NCBI GenBank assembly: GCA_020851635.1
Contig: JADZCJ010000069.1
Span: forward strand, 1 to 64,000
DNA: 64,000 nt
Direction of reading: 5' to 3'
Origin: Anaerolineae bacterium
Lineage (GTDB): Bacteria > Chloroflexota > Anaerolineae > UBA4142 > SHND01
A model generated the notes under the pieces. It worked only from the letters and a program-made list of their open reading frames with translations. It was not told where the DNA came from and did not search any database. A program made the position numbers and the translations under genes. Below, one piece after another: positions 28,150 to 37,699 of the stretch (the first letter of the stretch is position 1; the number at the start of each line of letters is the position of its first letter).

Positions 28150-28986
28150 TCAAGCAGTCTCGGTCTGCGACTCTTGCTCCAATTCCATCCGGGCAGACCG
28201 GCTCTCGCCTTCCGCCTGGTCCGATTGCAGCGAGGCGATCGCATTGTAAAAATCTTCAGAGCCAATCAACTGGAGCTGGGCATACTCGGCGGCTTTTAGT
28301 CCCTGCGCCGGCTGTGAATCAAACGAGCCGTTGATCAATCTTTTCGAGTGCGCCAATGCTTTGAACGGCAGCCGAGCAAACTGTTGTGCCCAGTTGCGCG
28401 CAATACCGGGCATGTCGCCGGGGTCAGCCACACGATTCACCAGTCCAATACGCAGGGCTTCCATCGCACTTGTATTACGCCCGCGCAAGATCATTTCTTT
28501 TGCCCATGCAGGACCGACGAGGCGGGTCAGCCGGGTGATACCGCCCAGGTCCGGGATGATCCCGAATCGCACCTCGGGCAGCGCGAGCGTAGAGCGCGAC
28601 GAGCAGATGCGAAAATCACAGGCGAGAATCATCTCCAGCCCCGCACCCAAACACACACCGTTCACCGCCGCGATGGTAATCTGTGGGAGCGCTTCGATCT
28701 TGTTAAAGGTCTCTTGCCAGCGGCGAATCATCACACGCAAGTCATCCTGCGTCCATTGCGAGGCGCCTTGCGCAAAAAGACTCAAATCAAGTCCCGAGCT
28801 GAATCCTTTGCCCGCGCCCGTAAAAATGACAACATGAATCTCGTTGGATTCCACCAACTCGTCGCACAGCGCCGACAAATCGTCAAACATTTCCACTGAG
28901 AGGGCGTTCAACGTCTGCGGACGGTTCAACGACACTGTCAGAATGCTCTGGTCGCTCGCCAGCTTGAGGTTCTTGTAATGATTCAT
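28150..28986 (-). CDS. enoyl-CoA hydratase/isomerase family protein
   Basis: 278 residues, crotonase fold, ATG 28986 directly after the OsmC stop with no gap. The oxyanion-hole block GVCLGAGLEMILACDFR carries the Glu that matches Glu144 of rat mitochondrial enoyl-CoA hydratase. LPEVRFGIIPDLGG carries the match to Glu164. Both catalytic acids are therefore present, which favours hydratase activity over a non-catalytic relative. The end is a short charged tail. It probably hydrates trans-2-enoyl-CoA in fatty-acid or branched-chain acid breakdown; the exact substrate cannot be read from sequence. Its operon partners are unrelated in function. Confidence 0.88.
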   Translation of the reverse strand: MNHYKNLKLASDQSILTVSLNRPQTLNALSVEMFDDLSALCDELVESNEIHVVIFTGAGKGFSSGLDLSLFAQGASQWTQDDLRVMIRRWQETFNKIEALPQITIAAVNGVCLGAGLEMILACDFRICSSRSTLALPEVRFGIIPDLGGITRLTRLVGPAWAKEMILRGRNTSAMEALRIGLVNRVADPGDMPGIARNWAQQFARLPFKALAHSKRLINGSFDSQPAQGLKAAEYAQLQLIGSEDFYNAIASLQSDQAEGESRSARMELEQESQTETA

Positions 28987-29409
28987 TTACTCTTTTTCGA
29001 TCTCGAAATCGGACGAAAGTTCGACCCCGTGTTTGAGGGTGTTGTACACCGAACAATATTTCGTCTCTGACAATTCTATGGCGCGCTTGACCTGCTCGGC
29101 GCGCAGGTCGTGTCCAGTCAGCCGATAGTGCACGTGGATGCGTTCGAACGCATACGGCGGGTGTTCTTGCTGCACACTCACTGCGGTCACGCGAAGCGAA
29201 TCAAGTCGGCGCTTTTGTTTTTCCAGGATTCGCACGACATCATAGGCGGAACATGATATCAGCGAGAGCAGCAGCAGATCAGACGGCTTGACACCTCTGA
29301 ATTGTGGATCGCTGCGGGGCGTCGAGCCGATGACAATGGAATTGCCAAAACGATCGCGCCCCGCAAACATTTCATCGCGCACCCACTGGATTTCGACCGT
29401 TTCGGACAC
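28987..29409 (-). CDS. OsmC/Ohr family protein
   Basis: 140 residues starting at GTG 29409, two bases after lepA. LLLLSLISCSAYDVVRILEKQ (Cys53) and TKYCSVYNTLKHG (Cys119) carry the two reactive cysteines of the OsmC family of thiol peroxidases, which reduce organic hydroperoxides. The length matches the family. It abuts the enoyl-CoA hydratase gene with no spacing, so translation is probably coupled. Confidence 0.88.
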   Translation of the reverse strand: MSETVEIQWVRDEMFAGRDRFGNSIVIGSTPRSDPQFRGVKPSDLLLLSLISCSAYDVVRILEKQKRRLDSLRVTAVSVQQEHPPYAFERIHVHYRLTGHDLRAEQVKRAIELSETKYCSVYNTLKHGVELSSDFEIEKE

Positions 29410-29411
29410 GT

Positions 29412-31217
29412 CTATTCTTCGCCGAGCTTGAGTACCGCCATGAACGCTTCCTGAGGCAGTTCCACCGTGCCCAGCATCTTCATGCGTTTTTTGCCTTTTT
29501 TCTGCGCTTCGAGCAGTTTCTTTTTGCGCGTAATGTCACCGCCATAACATTTGGCAAGCACGTCCTTGCGCAGCGCGCGAATCGTCTCGCGCGCCACGAT
29601 GCGCCCCCCCACCGCCGCCTGAATCGGCACGGGAAACATTTGTGACGGGATCACTTCTTTTAGTTTTTTCGCCAGCGCCTGTCCGCGTGAATACGCATAA
29701 TCCTTGTGCACAATCATCGCGAGCGCGTCCACCGGTTCTTCATTCAATAACAAGCTGAGCTTTTGCAGGGGCGCCGCGCGGTATGAATCGAACGCATAAT
29801 CCATCGAAGCATAACCCCGCGTCCGCGATTTCAACTGGTCGTAGAAATCAATGATCAATTCCGACAGCGGCAAGAGAAAATCCATGCGGACTCGTTCGGG
29901 GTCCAAGTATTCGAGTTTGCTCTGCTCGCCGCGCCGGTTGCGCGCCAAATCCATCACCGTGCCGATATACTGGGCGGGCGTGAACACCGACACCTTCATC
30001 CACGGTTCTTCAATCTCCTCGATGCGGTCCGGCTCGGGCAGATCGGAAGGATTATCCACCTGAATGATTTCGCCATCAGTTTTGAGCACGTGATATTCCA
30101 CACTCGGCGCGGTTGCAATCAAATCGAGGTCGTATTCGCGTTCCAGCCGTTCTTGAATAATCTCCATGTGGAGCAGTCCCAGAAACCCGATGCGGAAACC
30201 AAATCCGAGCGCAGCCGAAGTTTCGGGTTCATATGTCAAGGCGGCATCATTCAACTTTAATTTATCCAGCGCATCGCGCAGCAGCGGATAGTCGTTCGTC
30301 GCGACCGGATAGAACCCGGCAAAAACCATCGGCTTGGCGGGTCGGAACCCGGACAAAGGATGCTCGGCGGGACGCGCGGCGCTCGTTATCGTATCACCCA
30401 CCTGCACCTCACGCACGCTCTTGAGACCAGTGGCGAGATAGCCCACTTCGCCTGCTTGCAATCCATCCGTCTGTATCGGCTTGGGGCGAAAGATGCCCAC
30501 CTCGAGCGCCTCGACTTCACGGCTGTTTGACATCATGCGCAGCTTGTCGCTCTGGCGCAATGAACCGTCCACCACACGGACATAAGCAACCACGCCTTTG
30601 TATGAATCATAGTGCGAATCAAACACAAGCGCCCTGGTCGGCGCGTCGGGATCGCCGCGCGGGGGTGGCACCTGCTGCACCACCGCCTCCAAAATGTCCG
30701 TCACGCCCGTCCCATCCTTGGCGGATGCGCGAATAATGTCCCCTGCCGGCACGCTCAAAAGGTTTTCGAGGTCTTGAGCGATTTCGTCGGGGCGCGCGGC
30801 GGGGAGATCAATCTTGTTGATCACCGGTATCACAACGAGATTGTTTTCCAGCGCCAGATACAAATTCGCCAGCGTCTGCGCCTCAACCCCTTGCGATGCA
30901 TCCACAACCAGCACGGCGCCCTCACACGACGAGAGGGCACGCGAGACCTCGTAGGTAAAATCCACGTGCCCGGGCGTGTCAATCAAATTCAATTCATAGT
31001 CTTGCCCATCGCGCGCCGTGTACAGCATCCGAACGGCTTTGGCTTTGATGGTGATGCCTTTTTCTCGTTCGAGGTCCATCTGGTCCATCACCTGCTCCAC
31101 CATATCGCGTTTCAATACGGTGCCGGTCACCTCGAGCAGGCGATCGGTCAGTGTGGATTTGCCGTGGTCAACGTGAGCCACGATGGAAAAGTTTCGAATA
31201 AATTTTTCTTGGGTCAT
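29412..31217 (-). CDS. lepA: elongation factor 4 (LepA)
   Basis: 601 residues, the expected length. G1 is AHVDHGKST (residues 14-22), G3 is DTPGH and G4 is NKID. The elongation-factor-G-like domains follow, and the C-terminus ends with the LepA-type domain ([31 protein letters not shown]). ATG 31217. It binds the ribosome as a GTPase and is thought to back-translocate or remodel stalled ribosomes. It sits in an operon with mtaB, also a translation-fidelity gene. Confidence 0.96.
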   Translation of the reverse strand: MTQEKFIRNFSIVAHVDHGKSTLTDRLLEVTGTVLKRDMVEQVMDQMDLEREKGITIKAKAVRMLYTARDGQDYELNLIDTPGHVDFTYEVSRALSSCEGAVLVVDASQGVEAQTLANLYLALENNLVVIPVINKIDLPAARPDEIAQDLENLLSVPAGDIIRASAKDGTGVTDILEAVVQQVPPPRGDPDAPTRALVFDSHYDSYKGVVAYVRVVDGSLRQSDKLRMMSNSREVEALEVGIFRPKPIQTDGLQAGEVGYLATGLKSVREVQVGDTITSAARPAEHPLSGFRPAKPMVFAGFYPVATNDYPLLRDALDKLKLNDAALTYEPETSAALGFGFRIGFLGLLHMEIIQERLEREYDLDLIATAPSVEYHVLKTDGEIIQVDNPSDLPEPDRIEEIEEPWMKVSVFTPAQYIGTVMDLARNRRGEQSKLEYLDPERVRMDFLLPLSELIIDFYDQLKSRTRGYASMDYAFDSYRAAPLQKLSLLLNEEPVDALAMIVHKDYAYSRGQALAKKLKEVIPSQMFPVPIQAAVGGRIVARETIRALRKDVLAKCYGGDITRKKKLLEAQKKGKKRMKMLGTVELPQEAFMAVLKLGEE

Positions 31218-31233
31218 TCCAACTCGATGCTCT

Positions 31234-31575
31234 TTAACCGGGGGGCCAGGTCATCAGCCGTCCCGCCAACAAATGAAAATGCAAATGAGGCACGGATTGT
31301 CCCGCGTCGGGTCCGGTATTTGTCACCAGGCGGTAGCCGCCCGTCAACGCGCGCGCCTGCGCGATCTCGCGCGCCGCGCGCAGACATTCGGCTGCCGCCC
31401 TTGCAGTTTCGTCATTCACAATCGCGTCCACCGAATCAATGTGTTGATTCGGAATGATCAAAATATGCGTCGGAGCCATTGGATTCAAGTCTGTGAACGC
31501 CGTGACGCGCTCGTTCTTGAACACGATGTCGGCAGGGATTTCCCCCGCTGCGATTTTGCAAAAAATACAAGACAT
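31234..31575 (-). CDS. HIT-family nucleotide-binding hydrolase (HINT-like)
   Basis: 113 residues, ATG 31575. It begins [18 protein letters not shown] and has [13 protein letters not shown] near the middle. The histidine-triad signature [13 protein letters not shown] is close to the C-terminus. These enzymes hydrolyse purine nucleoside phosphoramidates or similar nucleotide adducts. It starts three bases after the mtaB stop. Confidence 0.93.
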   Translation of the reverse strand: MSCIFCKIAAGEIPADIVFKNERVTAFTDLNPMAPTHILIIPNQHIDSVDAIVNDETARAAAECLRAAREIAQARALTGGYRLVTNTGPDAGQSVPHLHFHLLAGRLMTWPPG

Positions 31576-31578
31576 ATT

Positions 31579-32913
31579 TCAAATCAGCTCGCCGCGCGCG
31601 CCCTCCGGGACTAGCTCGATGAGACGCGTCGGCAAGATTCGATTGCACAAATTCCTTTCACTGCGCGTGGTCACACGAATATAATTGTCCGTATAACCCA
31701 ACCAACTGCCCGCGCCGTTCGGGTCCTCTTCGTACAACACATCGAACGCCTTGTTCAGATTCAGACGCGCAAACCGTTCCTGGCTTGCCGTCGCCACCTT
31801 TTGCATCGCCTTGCCGCGCGCATCCTTGATCAAATCCGCAACGGGCAGGGGCAGTTTTGCCGCAAGCGTCCCCTCGCGCGCGGAATAGGGAAAGACGTGC
31901 ACGCGCGCAAAATTCATCCGCTCGACAAACTCGATGCTCTCTTGAAATTCAACATCCGCTTCACCAGGGAACCCGACAATCACATCCGTCGTAATCGCCA
32001 CATCGGGAATTTTCTGTCGCGCCAGAGTCACGGCATCGGCGAATTGTTTTGCCGTGTACGGGCGCCGCATCCGTCGAAGCACCGTCGAACTGCCCGATTG
32101 AAGGGAGAGGTGCAAGTGACGACATAACCGTGGATCGGAAAACAGGTCCAACAGTTCCTCATCCAAATCCCACGGCGCAATTGAAGTCAGGCGCAAACGC
32201 GGCAGTTTTGTCTCGCCCAGTATCGCGGCGACCAAATCGCACAACCCGCGCAACCGTCCGCGCCCCGCTTCGCGTTCCTCGAGCCGGTAGTCTGAAATCT
32301 GCACGCCCGTCAGAATCACCTCTTGATAGCCGCTCGCCACCAGCGCCCGCACCTGGTCCAGGATCTCTTGTTGTGGTCGGCTCCGCGCTCTCCCGCGCGC
32401 CAGTGGAATGATACAGTACGTGCAAGACATGTTGCAGCCGTCTTCGATCTTGACAAAAGCGCGCGTCCGCAGGGCATCGCCGAGATCAACATCCGGCAAA
32501 GGCGGCGGGGTCAACTCGCCGCTCGCCGCCTCGGGCACGCGGCAGCCATTTGCGCCCATCTCAAATTCCCGGTCGCGCCAGCGCGCGCCCGCCAACCGCA
32601 CCAACTGCTCCTTGTCTGCGTTCGGCACAACGAGCGCCACATTCGGCAGTGCCGTCGCCTGTTCCTGCGACATGGTCGCATAGCAGCCCGTCAGCACAAT
32701 CTGCGCGTTCGCATTCCCGCGCGCCAGCTGTCGGGTCAAATTCCGCGATTTCCGCGCCGCCTGCGCCGTCACGGTGCAGGTGTTGAGCACAATTGTATCC
32801 GCCGCGCGCGGATCCGTCACGATCTCGTCGCCGCGCGCGGCAAAATCGCGCGCCCATGCTTCGAGCTCGCTCTCGTTCAACTTGCAACCCAACGTCTGCA
32901 GATAGACCTTCAT
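31579..32913 (-). CDS. mtaB: tRNA (N6-threonylcarbamoyladenosine(37)-C2)-methylthiotransferase MtaB
   Basis: 444 residues from ATG 32913. The UPF0004 N-terminal domain has Cys10, Cys46 and Cys77 for one 4Fe-4S cluster. The radical SAM motif CNMSCTYC (Cys160, Cys164, Cys167) follows, and the end fits a TRAM RNA-binding domain. LGCKLNESE and NTCTVTAQAARKSRN are typical of MtaB rather than MiaB or RimO. It adds a methylthio group to t6A37 of tRNAs reading A-starting codons. A TTGACG/TATAAT promoter lies 29 bases upstream. Confidence 0.92.
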   Translation of the reverse strand: MKVYLQTLGCKLNESELEAWARDFAARGDEIVTDPRAADTIVLNTCTVTAQAARKSRNLTRQLARGNANAQIVLTGCYATMSQEQATALPNVALVVPNADKEQLVRLAGARWRDREFEMGANGCRVPEAASGELTPPPLPDVDLGDALRTRAFVKIEDGCNMSCTYCIIPLARGRARSRPQQEILDQVRALVASGYQEVILTGVQISDYRLEEREAGRGRLRGLCDLVAAILGETKLPRLRLTSIAPWDLDEELLDLFSDPRLCRHLHLSLQSGSSTVLRRMRRPYTAKQFADAVTLARQKIPDVAITTDVIVGFPGEADVEFQESIEFVERMNFARVHVFPYSAREGTLAAKLPLPVADLIKDARGKAMQKVATASQERFARLNLNKAFDVLYEEDPNGAGSWLGYTDNYIRVTTRSERNLCNRILPTRLIELVPEGARGELI

Positions 32914-32941
32914 CTTGACCCTACAAGCGAATGACTGAACG

Positions 32942-32970
32942 ATTATAAGATCGAGTCCGTCTTGCGTCAA
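32942..32970 (-). promoter_or_regulatory. near-consensus promoter of the mtaB operon
   Basis: On the minus strand: TTGACG (32965-32970), 17-base spacer, TATAAT (32942-32947). This is the best promoter match in the window. Transcription would begin near 32935, about 22 bases before the mtaB ATG. It is back to back with the ArsA promoter. Confidence 0.75.
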
Positions 32971-33046
32971 AGAACCGACGCGTTCGCCTCTGTGATAATT
33001 CCGACAAACGATTATAAACGGTCTCGCTTACCGCGCCAATTTGCTT

Positions 33047-33074
33047 TTGCCAGCAAATTTGAATTGTTTATAAT
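33047..33074 (+). promoter_or_regulatory. promoter of the ArsA-type ATPase gene
   Basis: TTGCCA (33047-33052), 16-base spacer, TATAAT (33069-33074). The start would be near 33081, and an AAAGGA ribosome-binding site lies just ahead of the ATG at 33109. Confidence 0.65.
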
Positions 33075-33108
33075 CAATCGTCAATCCGTTTACGATAAAG
33101 GAACCTGC

Positions 33109-34269
33109 ATGCGAATTATTTTGTATACCGGCAAGGGCGGCGTCGGCAAGACCTCGGTCGCCGCCGCCACAGCATTGCGCTGCGCCAACATGGGCTATCG
33201 CACCATCGTCCTCTCGACCGACGCCGCGCATTCTCTCGCCGATTCTTTTGACTTGAAGATAGGGCAAGAACCCATCGAAATTGCCCCAAAATTGAGCGCT
33301 CAAGAGATAGACGTGCTTTACCAAATGGACAAGTATTGGGGCAAAGTACAAGAATACTTTCGTTCCCTGCTGCAGTGGCGCGGCGTGGATGACCTGATCG
33401 CCGACGAAGTTAGCGTCCTTCCAGGCATGGACGAACTCGCCTCTTTACTACAAATCGTCTATCTCGCCGAGTCCGGCAAGTATGATGTCATTATCGTGGA
33501 CTGCGCCCCCACGGGCGAAACTCTGAAACTGTTGTCGCTGCCCGAAGTGGCGCGCTGGTATTTGACTCATATTTTTCCTGTAGAACGGGTTGCGGCGCGT
33601 TTTGCCTCGCCCTTTATGCGCGCCGTCACGGACATTCCCATGCCCGATGATGAACTCTTTGAAACCATCAAAGAGCTGATTCAACAGCTCAACCGCATGG
33701 CGGCACTCTTGAGCGATACCGAGACCTCGTCGGTGCGCGTCGTGCTGAATCCCGAAAAGATGGTCATCAAAGAAGCCATGCGAACGTTTACCTATATCAA
33801 CCTGTATGGCTTTTCGTGTGATCTCGTCGTGTCGAATCGCGTCCTTCCCGCCTCGGTCAACGATCCCTATTTTGCCGCGCTCAAGGACGCACAGGCGCGT
33901 CATGGCAAAATGATCACCGAGTCCTTTGACCCCGTTCCCATCTACCAAATCCCCTTTTTTGACAGAGAAGTGGTCGGCATGGAGATGCTCCACCGCGTCA
34001 GCAGCGTGCTGTATGGCGAACAGGACCCGACAAAAGTCTTCTATAAAGGCAAACCGCAGGAAATCGAAAAAAACGGCAACGGGTATATCTTGAAAATGAA
34101 ACTCCCCTTTGCCGACAAGACCGACGTCCACCTGACCCGCGCGGGTGACGAGATCGCCATCAGCGTCGGCAATTTTCGCCGCAACGCCATCCTGCCGCGC
34201 GCTCTCGCGACGCTCGAAGTAAAAAAGGCGCGCATGGAACAGGGCAGTCTCGTCGTGAATTTTGCCTGA
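33109..34269 (+). CDS. ArsA/Get3-family ATPase with C-terminal HSP20-like domain
   Basis: 386 residues from ATG 33109. The deviant Walker A GKGGVGKT (residues 8-15) is followed by LSTDAAHSLADSFD and DCAPTGETLKLLSLPE, all hallmarks of the ArsA/GET3 family. The last 75 residues (from about 310, NGYILKMKLPFADKTDVHL...) match the small HSP20-like domain attached to many bacterial ArsA-like ATPases. There is no second ATPase half. It is a cytoplasmic ATPase; no arsenic genes are nearby, so a role in arsenite export is unlikely and protein or complex handling is more plausible. It has its own promoter. Confidence 0.88.
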   Translation: MRIILYTGKGGVGKTSVAAATALRCANMGYRTIVLSTDAAHSLADSFDLKIGQEPIEIAPKLSAQEIDVLYQMDKYWGKVQEYFRSLLQWRGVDDLIADEVSVLPGMDELASLLQIVYLAESGKYDVIIVDCAPTGETLKLLSLPEVARWYLTHIFPVERVAARFASPFMRAVTDIPMPDDELFETIKELIQQLNRMAALLSDTETSSVRVVLNPEKMVIKEAMRTFTYINLYGFSCDLVVSNRVLPASVNDPYFAALKDAQARHGKMITESFDPVPIYQIPFFDREVVGMEMLHRVSSVLYGEQDPTKVFYKGKPQEIEKNGNGYILKMKLPFADKTDVHLTRAGDEIAISVGNFRRNAILPRALATLEVKKARMEQGSLVVNFA

Positions 34270-34280
34270 GAGTTCAACAG

Positions 34281-35759
34281 ATGCCAAGCGAAACAAGACC
34301 AAACCTCTCACCGGAAGAAACTCTGGACCCGCAGGATTGGGACAAGCTCCGCGCGCTCGGGCACCAAATGGTGGACGATATGTTTGCGCACATGCAATCA
34401 CTGCGCGAGCAACCCGTGTGGCAGCCCTATCCCGAAACCGCGCGCCGCGAAATCGGCGGTCCTCTCCCGACCGCGCCGGAGGATGCGAAAAAGGTCTATG
34501 AGACGTTCAAGACCAACATTCTGCCCTATCCCAATGGCAATCTGCATCCGCGCTTTTGGGGTTGGGTGCAGGGAACAGGGACACCACTCGGCGCATTGAG
34601 CGAGCTGCTCGCCGCCACAATGAATCCCAACGTGGGCGGCGGCAATCACGGCGCGGCATACGTCGAGACACAGGTGCTTGATTGGCTCAAAGAGATCTTT
34701 GGTTTCCCCCGAACGGCGGGTGGTCTCCTTGTCAGCGGCGGCTCGATGGCGAATTTTGTGGCGCTCGCGGTCGCTCGTAATGCCAAAGCGGGTTTCGATA
34801 TCCGAGCAGAGGGGCTGACCGGCAAAACTCCGATGACGGTGTATGGCTCGGTTGAGATGCACTCGTCACTCTCGAAAACGGTAGAGTTGTTGGGTCTCGG
34901 CAACCGATTTTTCCGACGGATTCCCGTCAACGACGCATATGAAATTGACCTTGCCGCGCTGCGCGCAAGCATTCTTCGGGATATTGCGAATGGGCTAAAA
35001 CCAATTTGCGTCATTGGCAACGCCGGCACGGTCAACACGGGCGCCACAGATGACCTCGTTGCGCTCGCAAATCTCGCCCGAGAATTTGACATGTGGTTTC
35101 ATGTGGACGGCGCCTTTGGCGCATGGGCATACACGCTTTTGGCGCACCGCGCCCGGCTCAGGGGACTCGAACGCGCCGACTCGCTCGCGTTTGACCTCCA
35201 CAAATGGTTCTATGCGCCGTTTGAAGCAGGGGCGGTCCTCATTCGTTCCGACAGCGCACACTTTCAGGCGTTCACCGTCACCCCACCTTACCTCCAACAC
35301 ACAGGGCGCGGACCCCACGGCGGACAAAACTGGTTCACCGATTATGGCTTGCAGCTCTCGCGGGGCTTTCGCGCGCTCAAAATCTGGATGTCGTTCAAGA
35401 CGTTTGGACTTGACAAACTCTCCCGCCTGTATGCTCAAAACATCTCGCAGGCACAGTACTTGGCATCCCTGGTCCACCGGTCACCCCATCTTGAACTCAC
35501 CGCCCCCCACCCGCTCAACATTGTCTGTTTCCGCTACGTTGCCCCCCACCACTCTGACACACAGCTGAATGCGTTGAACGAGGAGCTTTTAGGGCGTCTC
35601 CAGGATTCCGGCATTGCCGTACCATCCGGCACGACTCTGCGCGGCAAATTCTCGCTTCGCGTCGCCATCGTCAACCATCGCAGTCGTCGGGACGATTTCG
35701 ACCTGTTGGTTCAGGCAACGGAACGTATCGGCGCCGAACTGGTTCAAGCCGGATACTGA
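34281..35759 (+). CDS. group II PLP-dependent amino-acid decarboxylase
   Basis: 492 residues, ATG 34281, 11 bases after the ArsA stop. Fold-type I decarboxylase of the aromatic-amino-acid/glutamate decarboxylase group: FWGWVQGTGTP, NVGGGNHGAAYVETQVLDWLKE, VHMSLSKT-like EMHSSLSKT, GNAGTVNTGATDDL, WFHVDGAFGAWAYTL, and the PLP-binding lysine in DLHKWFYAP (Lys308). The C-terminus has SGIAVPSGTTLRGKFSLRV. It removes the carboxyl group of an aromatic or related amino acid; the sequence does not tell which. It could belong to the neighbouring cluster, supplying an amine group, but this is speculation. Confidence 0.88.
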   Translation: MPSETRPNLSPEETLDPQDWDKLRALGHQMVDDMFAHMQSLREQPVWQPYPETARREIGGPLPTAPEDAKKVYETFKTNILPYPNGNLHPRFWGWVQGTGTPLGALSELLAATMNPNVGGGNHGAAYVETQVLDWLKEIFGFPRTAGGLLVSGGSMANFVALAVARNAKAGFDIRAEGLTGKTPMTVYGSVEMHSSLSKTVELLGLGNRFFRRIPVNDAYEIDLAALRASILRDIANGLKPICVIGNAGTVNTGATDDLVALANLAREFDMWFHVDGAFGAWAYTLLAHRARLRGLERADSLAFDLHKWFYAPFEAGAVLIRSDSAHFQAFTVTPPYLQHTGRGPHGGQNWFTDYGLQLSRGFRALKIWMSFKTFGLDKLSRLYAQNISQAQYLASLVHRSPHLELTAPHPLNIVCFRYVAPHHSDTQLNALNEELLGRLQDSGIAVPSGTTLRGKFSLRVAIVNHRSRRDDFDLLVQATERIGAELVQAGY

Positions 35760-35829
35760 TCTACAGGTCCGTCGTCCGCCGTTCGCTCCCCCATTCGACA
35801 AAACCTCTGTTGTGAATATAGTTGAATCC

Positions 35830-36705
35830 ATGTCCGTCAAGCCGCGAATCGAACCCGTCCCCTCGGAACGGTGGCGCAAAAACCTCAGCGACTATAACGA
35901 AGGGCTGGGGCTTGTCTATGAGCGTCTCATGCTCAATGACTTTTTACAGGACCTCGAGCGCAAATACGACCTCAAATCCGCGCTCGAAGCCCCTATCTAT
36001 GGCATGGCGGGAGTCAGCGGCATCAATTCCGTCATTCTTGCGCGCGATGGCGTCAGCGTGACATTGGTGGACGACAACTCGGAGCGGCTCGACAATATCA
36101 AGCGCATCTGGCAAGAGCTCGGGCTTGATGCCACGTTCTTTTTGCAGTCGCCCATTGCCGAACTGCAGTTTCCGGACCGCGCGTTTGACCTTGCATGGAA
36201 CTGGGCGGCGCTGTGGTATTTGAGCGATGCCGAGAAACTCATCGGCGAGCTCGTCCGTGTCTCGCGCAATCTCGTCTTTATCGCCATGCCCAACCGCGCG
36301 CAGGTGGGCTATCTCTTGCGCAAATACCTGCTCGAAAAGGACTTTGTGCGTTATGTGGACGAGTCGTGGGCAAACACAAACCGCATCAAAACGATCCTGC
36401 GCGATTGGGAGTGCACTTTGTTGGACGAAGGTGTGCTCGACGTTCCCCCCTGGCCCGACACGGTCATGCCCGCGACTGAGGTTTTGAAACGATTGGGCAT
36501 CCGGTCTCAAGAGGTGCAGTCGCACTTTGAGGGCGAGGGCTGGAACTGGAGTTCGATGGACTATTATTCCGGCAAGCGTCCGGACCTCAAGGCGCAGATG
36601 GACCGTTATGCCCTTTTGGAACGAGCGCCCCTGCCGTGGCGGGTCAAAAGCATCTGGGCGCACCACCGCTATGTCGTCGCCCGCGTCCCTTCATGGCAAG
36701 CATAA
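35830..36705 (+). CDS. SAM-dependent methyltransferase-like protein
   Basis: 291 residues starting at ATG 35830; the frame is open further upstream, but that part reads as a shadow of the decarboxylase gene. It has a Methyltransf_11-like layout: a first strand ending in YGMAGVSGINSVILARDGVSVTLVDD, then AELQFPDRAFDLAWNWAALWYLSDAEKLIGELVRVSRN. The glycine-rich motif D/E-x-G-x-G-x-G is not conserved (GMAGVSG in its place), so SAM binding may be altered. The stop overlaps the next gene's start by 13 bases, which ties it to the glycosyltransferase. Confidence 0.72.
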   Translation: MSVKPRIEPVPSERWRKNLSDYNEGLGLVYERLMLNDFLQDLERKYDLKSALEAPIYGMAGVSGINSVILARDGVSVTLVDDNSERLDNIKRIWQELGLDATFFLQSPIAELQFPDRAFDLAWNWAALWYLSDAEKLIGELVRVSRNLVFIAMPNRAQVGYLLRKYLLEKDFVRYVDESWANTNRIKTILRDWECTLLDEGVLDVPPWPDTVMPATEVLKRLGIRSQEVQSHFEGEGWNWSSMDYYSGKRPDLKAQMDRYALLERAPLPWRVKSIWAHHRYVVARVPSWQA

Positions 36706-37610
36706 ATCTTGTTCCACAGACGCGTGATCAGATCGCCATCGTGGACCCCGCCTCCGCCGTCACCATCGTGATACCCGCCTACAATGAAGTCGGGAGCTTG
36801 CCGGGAGTGCTCCATGATCTCGCCGGATGGTTGGAGCGCGGGGCGGAAATCATTGTCGTGGATGACGGCTCGACCGACGCGACCGCCCGCGTCGCGGCGC
36901 AGGGCGGCGCTCGTGTCATTCGCCATCGCAACAACAAGGGCTATGGCGCGGCGCTCAAGGCGGGGATTCGCGCCGCCGAACGCGAAATCGTCGTTCTGTT
37001 CGACGCCGATGGGCAGTTTGACACCGCCGATATAGCAAAGATCGTGCAAGCGCTGGACGAAACGGATATGGCAGTGGGCGTAAGACCGCAGGGCGCAGGT
37101 TCACCAACCATCCGTAAACCCGGTAAATGGCTCTTGAGCCGCACCGCCAACTATCTCGCCCAGACCAACATACCCGACCTGAACTGCGGATTCCGCGCTC
37201 TCCGCGTCGAGACAGCCAAACGCTTTCTCAATTTACTGCCCAATGGCTTTTCATTTACCACAACCATAACTCTGGCAATGTTCAAAGATGGGTATAATGT
37301 CAGTTATCTGCCCATCACCGTCCGCCCGCGAACGACGGGTATGAGCAGCGTCCGCGTCGCCGATGGGTTCAATACGCTCTTGTTGATCATTCGCATGATC
37401 GCCTTGTTTGACCCGCTCAAGGTCTTTTTGCCCGCCAGCGCGCTCTTGCTTTTCGTCGGCATCGCCTACTGGCTCTATGACAGCGTCACCCACCAGCGCC
37501 TGAACATTCCGACGGGCGCAATGATTCTGGTCGTCTCTGCGGTCATTGTTTTCATGTTTGGCATTCTCGCCGATCAGGTCAGCGCCATCCGCAGGGGACA
37601 ACACGAGTGA
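36693..37610 (+). CDS. GT2-family glycosyltransferase (dolichyl-phosphate mannose synthase-like)
   Basis: 305 residues from ATG 36693. The GT-A domain has TIVIPAYNEVGSL, IIVVDDGSTD, NNKGYGAALKAGIR and the DxD motif VLFDADGQ, as in polyprenyl-phosphate sugar synthases. Two membrane helices follow near the C-terminus (PASALLLFVGIAYWLYD and AMILVVSAVIVFMFGILAD), the layout of bacterial DPM1/GtrB-like enzymes that load a sugar onto a polyprenyl phosphate. It could feed the GT-C enzymes elsewhere in the window. It overlaps the upstream methyltransferase-like gene. Confidence 0.9.
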   Translation: MASINLVPQTRDQIAIVDPASAVTIVIPAYNEVGSLPGVLHDLAGWLERGAEIIVVDDGSTDATARVAAQGGARVIRHRNNKGYGAALKAGIRAAEREIVVLFDADGQFDTADIAKIVQALDETDMAVGVRPQGAGSPTIRKPGKWLLSRTANYLAQTNIPDLNCGFRALRVETAKRFLNLLPNGFSFTTTITLAMFKDGYNVSYLPITVRPRTTGMSSVRVADGFNTLLLIIRMIALFDPLKVFLPASALLLFVGIAYWLYDSVTHQRLNIPTGAMILVVSAVIVFMFGILADQVSAIRRGQHE

Positions 37611-37612
37611 AT

Positions 37613-37699
37613 TTCTGATTGCCGATTTTCGATTTTCAATTTTCGATTGAGGCATCCGCAAGTTCAATCGAAAATCAAAAATCAAAAATCGAAAATTCT
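37613..37699. repeat. AT-rich TTTTCGATT-type repeats forming an inverted repeat
   Basis: Copies of TTTTCGATTTTCAATTTTCG at 37626-37648 and their complement ATCGAAAATCAAAAATCAAAA at about 37669-37692 form a large imperfect hairpin directly upstream of the radical SAM ATG at 37700. The composition is much more AT-rich than the surroundings. It resembles short-repeat elements that some genomes scatter between genes. Confidence 0.6.

Noticed and set aside
33109-34269. arsenic-resistance gene arsA
   Set aside because: It has the ArsA ATPase pattern but only one ATPase half with an HSP20-like tail, and there is no arsB, arsC or arsR nearby.
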